Source: Bacteroidota bacterium
GTDB taxonomy: Bacteria > Bacteroidota > Bacteroidia > Flavobacteriales > Flavobacteriaceae
DNA length: 11,687 bases
Assembly (NCBI GenBank): GCA_023386255.1
Contig: JAEWKB010000311.1
Coordinates: 1 to 11,687 of the forward strand
Direction of reading: 5' to 3'
The notes beneath the pieces were generated by a model. That model saw only the letters and a list, made by a program, of their open reading frames with translations. It ran no database searches and had not been told where the DNA came from. The translations under genes and the position numbers were made by a program. Below, piece after piece: positions 7,321-11,687 of this stretch (position 1 is the first letter of the stretch; each line of letters begins with the position of its first letter).

Positions 7321-8139
7321 ATGGATGATAATTTTTCACCAAGAGTCAAGGATGTAATCACCTACAGCAAAGAAGAAGCTTTGCGGCTGGGCCATGACTT
7401 TATTGGTACGGAACATTTGATGTTGGGGATTTTGAGAGACGGTAACGGAAAGGCTATATCTATACTAAACAGCATATCTGTAGACCTGGACCATTTAAGG
7501 AGAAAAGTGGAAATTTTAAGCCCTGCCAACCCTAATGCGGAGCGTAATAATGAGAAGAAAAACCTTCACTTGACGCGCCAGGCAGAGCGTGCATTGAGGA
7601 CTACTTTCCTGGAAGCCAAAGTTTTCCAGAGCACTTCAATAAGTACTGCGCACCTGCTGCTTTGCATACTGCGCAACGAAAATGACCCGACAACAAAGTT
7701 GCTTAACAAGCTAAAAATTGATTACGAAACAGTAAAAGAACAATTTATCAGTATGACATCAAACGAAGAAGACTACCTTGAAAACCTGCCAAAAGCAGAG
7801 TCGTCATATAATGATGATGCAGGACAAGATGACAGTATGCGCGAAAGCGGCTTCAACACACCTGCCTCCGGTAATAAAGCCAATAAAAAGTCAAAAACAC
7901 CTGTTCTGGACAATTTTGGGCGTGACCTTACAGAACTTGCCGAAGAAGGCAAGCTGGACCCTGTAGTGGGCCGTGAGAAAGAAATTGAGCGCGTATCGCA
8001 AATACTTAGCCGCAGGAAAAAGAACAACCCGCTCCTTATAGGTGAGCCCGGTGTGGGTAATCGGCCATTGCTGAAGGACTTGCGCTGCGCATCATACAGA
8101 AGAAAGTATCGCGTATCCTGTTCAACAAACGCGTTGTAA
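7321..8139 (+). CDS. ClpC N-terminal fragment (N domain to start of D1)
   Basis: This 272-codon frame encodes the two Clp_N repeats (about residues 1-145, beginning [28 protein letters not shown]), which bind adaptors and substrates. A variable polar linker follows (about 150-200, rich in D/E/S/N/K). The beginning of the first AAA+ module comes next: [30 protein letters not shown] and [12 protein letters not shown] (to residue 246). The last 26 residues after GEPGVG are out-of-frame sequence with no resemblance to ClpC. If expressed as is, the product would be an N domain without any ATPase activity. ATG 7321 matches the conserved family start; no Shine-Dalgarno sequence is seen. Confidence 0.85.
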   Translation: MDDNFSPRVKDVITYSKEEALRLGHDFIGTEHLMLGILRDGNGKAISILNSISVDLDHLRRKVEILSPANPNAERNNEKKNLHLTRQAERALRTTFLEAKVFQSTSISTAHLLLCILRNENDPTTKLLNKLKIDYETVKEQFISMTSNEEDYLENLPKAESSYNDDAGQDDSMRESGFNTPASGNKANKKSKTPVLDNFGRDLTELAEEGKLDPVVGREKEIERVSQILSRRKKNNPLLIGEPGVGNRPLLKDLRCASYRRKYRVSCSTNAL

Positions 8140-8159
8140 CGCTTGACCTTGCCAGCCTT

Positions 8160-9875
8160 GTGGCAGGCACCAAGTACCGCGGCCAGTTTGAGGAGCGTAT
8201 GAAAGCGGTAATGAACGAACTGGAAAAGAACTCAGACATTATCCTTTTCATTGACGAGATTCACACCATTGTAGGTGCCGGCGGCGCTACAGGTTCTCTT
8301 GATGCAAGCAACATGTTTAAGCCCGCGCTTGCCCGCGGAGAGATACAATGCATTGGCGCCACAACGCTTGATGAGTACAGGCAGTATATTGAAAAGGATG
8401 GTGCCCTTGAAAGGCGTTTCCAAAAGGTGATGGTTGAGCCTACATCTGTAGAAGAGACTATTACTATACTGAACAATATCAAGAACAAATATGAAGACCA
8501 CCACAGCGTAAGGTATACTGACGAAGCCATTGAAGCCTGTGTAAAGCTTACCAACAGGTACATGAGCGAGCGTTTCCTTCCGGACAAGGCTATTGACGCA
8601 CTTGATGAGGCAGGTAGCCGTGTGCACATTACCAACATTGATGTGCCTAAGCAGATACTTGACCTTGAAAGGCAGCTTGAAGAAGTACGCGAGCTTAAAA
8701 ATACAGTGGTTAAGAAACAGAAATATGAAGAGGCCGCAAAGCTTCGTGATGACGAGAAACGTATTGAGAAAGACCTTGCCATAGCACAGGAGCAGTGGGA
8801 AGAAGACTCTAAAAACAATCGTATTGTTGTTACCGAAGATAATGTTGCCGATGTAGTGAGCATGATGACAGGCATACCTGTTAACCGTATTGCACAGACA
8901 GAGAGTAACAAACTTAGTAAGTTACCTGACTTAATCAAGAGCAAGCTTATAGGCCAGAACGATGCTGTTGACAAGATTGCAAAATCTATACAGCGTAACC
9001 GTGCGGGGCTTAAAGACCCGAACAAACCGATAGGATCGTTTATTTTCCTTGGTCAGACCGGTGTTGGTAAAACACAGCTGGCTAAAATATTGGCACGTGA
9101 GCTTTTTGACTCTGAAGATGCTCTTGTACGTATTGACATGAGCGAGTATATGGAGAAATTCGCTATCTCCCGCCTTGTGGGTGCGCCTCCGGGATATGTG
9201 GGTTATGAAGAAGGTGGCCAGCTTACTGAAAAAGTAAGGAGAAAGCCATACTGCGTGGTACTTCTTGACGAGATTGAGAAAGCCCACCCGGATGTTTTCA
9301 ACATGCTGCTTCAGGTGCTTGACGACGGTTATTTAACCGACAGCTTAGGCCGTAAGATAGACTTCAGGAACACTATCATCATCATGACATCAAACGTTGG
9401 TGCAAGGCAGCTTAAAGATTTCGGGCAGGGTGTTGGTTTCGGTACATCTGCCAAAAAGGCACAGGCTGACGAATACTCTAAAGGGGTTATTGAAAGCGCG
9501 CTTAAGAAAACTTTTGCACCGGAGTTTATCAACAGGATAGATGATATCATTGTGTTCAATCCTCTTGAGAAAGAAGACATTGACAAGATCATCACTATTG
9601 AACTTGAAAAGTTGTATGCGAGGATAAAAGACCTTGGCTACAACATCTCTCTTTCTGATAAGGCTAAAGATTTTATTGCCGACAAAGGCTTTGATAAGCA
9701 ATATGGTGCAAGGCCGCTGAAGAGGGCTATCCAGAAATATGTTGAAGACGCCCTTGCTGAAGAGATCATTACCTCTAAAATAGCAGGTGGCGATGAGATA
9801 CATATGGATCTTGAAGACGGTGCCAGCGAACTGACCGTAAGCATTAAAAAGGCTGAGAATCCGGCGGCTGAATAA
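8160..9875 (+). CDS. ClpC C-terminal fragment (D1 remainder, UVR, D2)
   Basis: This frame is open from 8061, just after an in-frame TAA at 8058-8060; the first usable start would be GTG 8160, giving 571 codons. Residues 248-280 of ClpC (8061-8159) are conserved but lie before that GTG, so it is not a natural start. Restored-protein numbering follows. D1 Walker B is ILFIDE (308-313) with arginine-finger LERRF near 365. The UVR-like M segment [21 protein letters not shown] spans about 466-486. D2 Walker A is GQTGVGKT (578-585) and Walker B is VVLLDE (646-651). The VGF tripeptide that docks into ClpP is at 705-707, followed by NRID near 739 and sensor-2 GARPLKRAI near 796. D2 and the ClpP loop are intact. 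Alone, this piece lacks the N domain and the D1 P-loop. Confidence 0.85.
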   Translation: MAGTKYRGQFEERMKAVMNELEKNSDIILFIDEIHTIVGAGGATGSLDASNMFKPALARGEIQCIGATTLDEYRQYIEKDGALERRFQKVMVEPTSVEETITILNNIKNKYEDHHSVRYTDEAIEACVKLTNRYMSERFLPDKAIDALDEAGSRVHITNIDVPKQILDLERQLEEVRELKNTVVKKQKYEEAAKLRDDEKRIEKDLAIAQEQWEEDSKNNRIVVTEDNVADVVSMMTGIPVNRIAQTESNKLSKLPDLIKSKLIGQNDAVDKIAKSIQRNRAGLKDPNKPIGSFIFLGQTGVGKTQLAKILARELFDSEDALVRIDMSEYMEKFAISRLVGAPPGYVGYEEGGQLTEKVRRKPYCVVLLDEIEKAHPDVFNMLLQVLDDGYLTDSLGRKIDFRNTIIIMTSNVGARQLKDFGQGVGFGTSAKKAQADEYSKGVIESALKKTFAPEFINRIDDIIVFNPLEKEDIDKIITIELEKLYARIKDLGYNISLSDKAKDFIADKGFDKQYGARPLKRAIQKYVEDALAEEIITSKIAGGDEIHMDLEDGASELTVSIKKAENPAAE

Positions 9876-9926
9876 GCCGATTTGTTGATGCGTTAATTCG
9901 TTTATTGGATTAATATACATATAAAG

Positions 9927-9957
9927 TCCCCATACTGATAAGTGTGGGGATTTTTTT
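9927..9957 (+). terminator. Intrinsic terminator of clpC
   Basis: TCCCCATACT (9927-9936) and AGTGTGGGGA (9941-9950) form a 10 bp stem with one G-T wobble and a GATA loop, followed by seven T (9951-9957). It lies about 50 nt after the clpC stop codon and insulates the rimK-like gene. Confidence 0.93.
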
Positions 9958-10009
9958 GTTTATGCACTTTATCAGCCTGTTCTAAAATTTATTTAAAAAT
10001 AAACTACGA

Positions 10010-10043
10010 TTTCTTCTTACAAATAAAAAAAGTAGTACTTTAG
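10010..10043 (+). promoter_or_regulatory. Candidate promoter of the retropepsin-RimK gene
   Basis: TTTC (10010-10013), 22 bp and TACTTTAG (10036-10043) each differ from the Bacteroidota consensus at one position. The predicted transcription start is about 10047-10050, leaving roughly 17-20 nt before ATG 10067. This argues against the in-frame TTG at 10046 as start. A perfect AT-only inverted repeat, TTTATTT (9988-9994) and AAATAAA (9997-10003), lies just upstream. Confidence 0.3.
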
Positions 10044-10066
10044 AATTGTTTAAATCATCAATTATA

Positions 10067-11437
10067 ATGCAGGAAAAAGTTATTGTAGGAAGCGAAGAAT
10101 GGTGCGCCTTTCCTCAATTAGGAATACCCACAATTAAAGCGCGTGTAGACTCAGGGGCAAAAACCTCTGCCCTGCATGCCGTTAATATTGTGCCCTTTGA
10201 AAAAGAAGGGGAAAGCTGGGTAAAGTTCGACATTAACCCCATACAAAATAATACCAAAGCTGTTATACATTGCCAGGCACCGCTGGTGGATAAACGTATT
10301 GTAAAAAGTTCGAGCGGTTTCAGGGAACAGCGCTATGTAATAGCAACCGAGATACAGGTAGGCGAATCAGTTTGGGAAGCAGAGGTAACCCTTACCAATC
10401 GTGACTCTATGGGTTTCCGCATGCTATTGGGCCGCGAGGCCATGAGCGGAAGGCTGTTGGTAGACCCGGAACAGAAGTTTCTTTTAGGACAGCCTACTAA
10501 AGAGAAGCTTAAAGAATATTATTCCAAGTCAGACGAAGACAAAAGTGGCCTGCGTATTGGTTTATTAGCCAGTAATCCGGAGCTTTACAGCAATAAACGG
10601 ATTATGGAAGCGGGTGAACAGCGGGGGCATGAGATGCATTTCCTGAACCTGAAGGACTGCTACATGAAGCTGGATGCCGATACACCTGAAATACATTATA
10701 GAGGCGGCAGGATACTAAATGATTTTGATGCCGTTATACCCCGCATACGCCCCAGCATGACGTTTTACGGCTGCGCTCTAACCAGGCATTTTGAGGCGCT
10801 GAAAGTATTTTGTTTAAATTCATCAATGGCCATAAGCCAGTCAAGAGATAAATTATACTCACTGCAGTTATTGCTAAACAGTGGTATTGACATACCAACT
10901 ACGGGTTTTGCCAACTCACCGCTGGATACTAATGAACTTATAAAAATGGTTGGAGGTCCGCCGCTTATTGTGAAGCTGCTGGAAGGAACACAGGGCAAGG
11001 GTGTAGTACTGGCTGAAACCAAAAAGGCTGCTGAAAGTGTTATTAATGCATTTAAAAGCCTTAATGCGAACATTCTTGTGCAGGAATTTATAAAAGAAGC
11101 TAACGGTAAAGACCTGAGGCTGTTTGTTATAGACGGTAAGGTAGTAGCGGCTATACAGCGCGAGGCACTGCCGGGCGAGTTTAGGGCGAACATACACCTG
11201 GGTGGAACGGCATCGGTAATAAAAGCGACAGCTGAAGAGAAAAGGATTGCCATAAGGGCAGCCAAGGCCATGAACCTGAAGGTGGCAGGGGTTGATATTA
11301 TCCGCTCCAGCAAGGGTCCGCTGCTGCTTGAGGTGAACTCATCGCCGGGGCTGGAAGGTATTGAAGGCGCAACCAATAAGGACATAGCCGGCGAAATGAT
11401 TAAAGCTATAGAAAAAAACTTTAAATGGAAATTGTAG
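10067..11437 (+). CDS. RimB-like retropepsin domain fused to RimK-type ATP-grasp ligase
   Basis: This 456-residue cytoplasmic protein has two enzyme-like modules. Residues about 3-145 form a retropepsin-like domain of the family once called ATP-dependent zinc protease (PF05618, as in RimB). It has the catalytic-type motif D28-S-G-A-K-T-S-A-L-H37 and the partner hydrophobic loop FRMLLGRE (117-124). Residues about 160-456 are a RimK-type ATP-grasp ligase: preATP-grasp domain ([18 protein letters not shown]), S259-R-D-K262, the nucleotide loop [11 protein letters not shown] (303-313), VQEF (338-341), D349 and R351, VD410 and E422-V-N424 followed by SSPGLEG. RimK adds glutamates to the C-terminus of ribosomal protein S6; related ligases act on other peptides, so the substrate here is not certain. 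ATG 10067 is preferred over an in-frame TTG at 10046 because it directly begins the domain. The stop overlaps the DUF1304 gene start by 13 bp, implying translational coupling. Confidence 0.92.
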   Translation: MQEKVIVGSEEWCAFPQLGIPTIKARVDSGAKTSALHAVNIVPFEKEGESWVKFDINPIQNNTKAVIHCQAPLVDKRIVKSSSGFREQRYVIATEIQVGESVWEAEVTLTNRDSMGFRMLLGREAMSGRLLVDPEQKFLLGQPTKEKLKEYYSKSDEDKSGLRIGLLASNPELYSNKRIMEAGEQRGHEMHFLNLKDCYMKLDADTPEIHYRGGRILNDFDAVIPRIRPSMTFYGCALTRHFEALKVFCLNSSMAISQSRDKLYSLQLLLNSGIDIPTTGFANSPLDTNELIKMVGGPPLIVKLLEGTQGKGVVLAETKKAAESVINAFKSLNANILVQEFIKEANGKDLRLFVIDGKVVAAIQREALPGEFRANIHLGGTASVIKATAEEKRIAIRAAKAMNLKVAGVDIIRSSKGPLLLEVNSSPGLEGIEGATNKDIAGEMIKAIEKNFKWKL

Positions 11438-11687
11438 CACGCATACTGGTTGGTTTTGTGGCATTTATCCACATTTATATCCTGTGGCTGGAAATGTTTG
11501 CCTGGACTACCCGTGCCCGTAAAGTGTTCCGCGGTCTTCCGCAGGACCTGTTTGAAAAAACCAAACCCATGGCTGCCAACCAGGGATTGTATAACGGCTT
11601 TTTGGCGGGGGGGCTTATATGGTCGCTTATTATAGACAACAGCACCTGGAGTATAAATGTGGCAACCTTCTTTTTGCTATGTGTAGT
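11425..11687 (+). CDS. DUF1304 membrane protein (3' end outside window)
   Basis: ATG 11425 opens a frame that runs 87 codons to the window edge without a stop. It reads as a DUF1304 family small integral membrane protein. The first transmembrane segment (about residues 4-28) includes [18 protein letters not shown] polar, basic stretch follows ([12 protein letters not shown], 28-39). [12 protein letters not shown] (52-63) leads into the second segment, and a third begins near residue 78. The HxxILWLEMFxW and [10 protein letters not shown] blocks are characteristic of the family, whose function is unknown. Family members are about 120 residues, so about a quarter is missing. The start lies 13 bp inside the end of the upstream RimK-fusion gene in another frame, so the two are probably cotranscribed and translationally coupled. 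No separate promoter is visible. Confidence 0.88.
   Translation, partial: MEIVARILVGFVAFIHIYILWLEMFAWTTRARKVFRGLPQDLFEKTKPMAANQGLYNGFLAGGLIWSLIIDNSTWSINVATFFLLCV

Larger units (their letters stand above)
7321..9875 (+). pseudogene. clpC: clpC with a one-base frameshift at the first Walker A
   Basis: This is the ClpC Hsp100 AAA+ unfoldase that feeds substrates to ClpP. Two adjacent frames together cover the whole protein: frame one from ATG 7321, frame two open from 8061 to the stop at 9873-9875. At 8056-8064 the text is GGT AAT CGG, where the family has G-K-S. Adding one A after 8060 gives GGT AAA TCG and restores a single 852-codon gene (851 residues, a normal length). It would have Clp_N repeats, D1, an M/UVR segment and D2. 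As written, translation leaves frame at residue 247, the D1 Walker A lysine, and stops at 8139. Everything else is well conserved, so the change is either very recent or a sequencing/assembly error. No slippery heptamer supporting programmed frameshifting is visible at the site. Confidence 0.9.

Noticed and set aside
8050..8139. Programmed ribosomal frameshift in clpC
   Set aside because: There is no X-XXY-YYZ slippery heptamer, internal Shine-Dalgarno sequence or evident downstream structure; a -1 shift after AAT would also give Asn instead of the essential Lys.
8261..9025. 254-codon minus-strand open frame inside clpC
   Set aside because: It is antisense to highly conserved ClpC coding sequence, has low-complexity Ser/Leu-rich composition and no recognisable domain.
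10046..10066. TTG start adding seven residues to the RimK-fusion protein
   Set aside because: TTG 10046 lies at or before the predicted transcription start, and ATG 10067 directly precedes the conserved domain.
10765..11472. 235-codon minus-strand open frame opposite the RimK-fusion gene
   Set aside because: It is a shadow of the ATP-grasp coding sequence, with Ser/Pro-rich composition and no domain; the sense strand carries clear motifs.
1..11687. A novel multi-gene defence, mobile or biosynthetic system
   Set aside because: All sizeable genes but one belong to known housekeeping or conserved families; there are no integrases, transposases, repeats, toxin-antitoxin pairs or clustered unknown genes.

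Overview
The window looks like a chromosomal housekeeping segment from a Flavobacteriaceae (Bacteroidota) genome. The protein families and their layout fit this: a GyrA with an acidic tail, a ClpC of 851 codons, a cyclophilin-FKBP fusion and a DUF1569 protein. So do the near absence of Shine-Dalgarno sequences and at least one promoter matching the Flavobacterium/Bacteroides consensus (TTTG, about 19 bp, TAnnTTTG). No mobile element, phage gene, CRISPR array, tRNA or rRNA was seen.

Left part (1-3200). The 3'-truncated tRNA-binding protein gene csaA (-) diverges from a thioredoxin/peroxiredoxin-like gene (+). The latter converges on a small secreted protein of unknown function (-), which has a textbook promoter so close to its start codon that the mRNA should be nearly leaderless. 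Next, across a strong terminator, is a two-domain peptidyl-prolyl isomerase (-) with an N-terminal cyclophilin and a C-terminal FKBP. It diverges from a DUF1569/DinB-fold gene (+).

Centre (3200-7320). gyrA and a periplasmic TPR protein gene form a two-gene minus-strand unit with a 15 bp gap, ending at a hairpin shared with the convergent DUF1569 gene. A 258 bp AT-rich spacer separates gyrA from the divergent clpC.

Right part (7321-11687). clpC is full length but carries a one-base deletion exactly at the Walker A lysine codon of its first AAA+ module, which splits it into two reading frames. After a strong terminator comes a 456-residue protein joining a RimB-like retropepsin domain to a RimK-type ATP-grasp ligase. 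Its stop codon overlaps the start of a DUF1304 membrane protein that runs off the window.

Functionally the window mixes DNA topology (gyrase), proteostasis (ClpC, the dual PPIase, CsaA), redox (thioredoxin-like) and likely ribosome or peptide tailoring (RimK fusion). I see no convincing undescribed multi-gene system. The items most worth checking are the clpC frameshift, the protease-ligase fusion, the near-leaderless secreted gene and the gyrA-TPR pairing.
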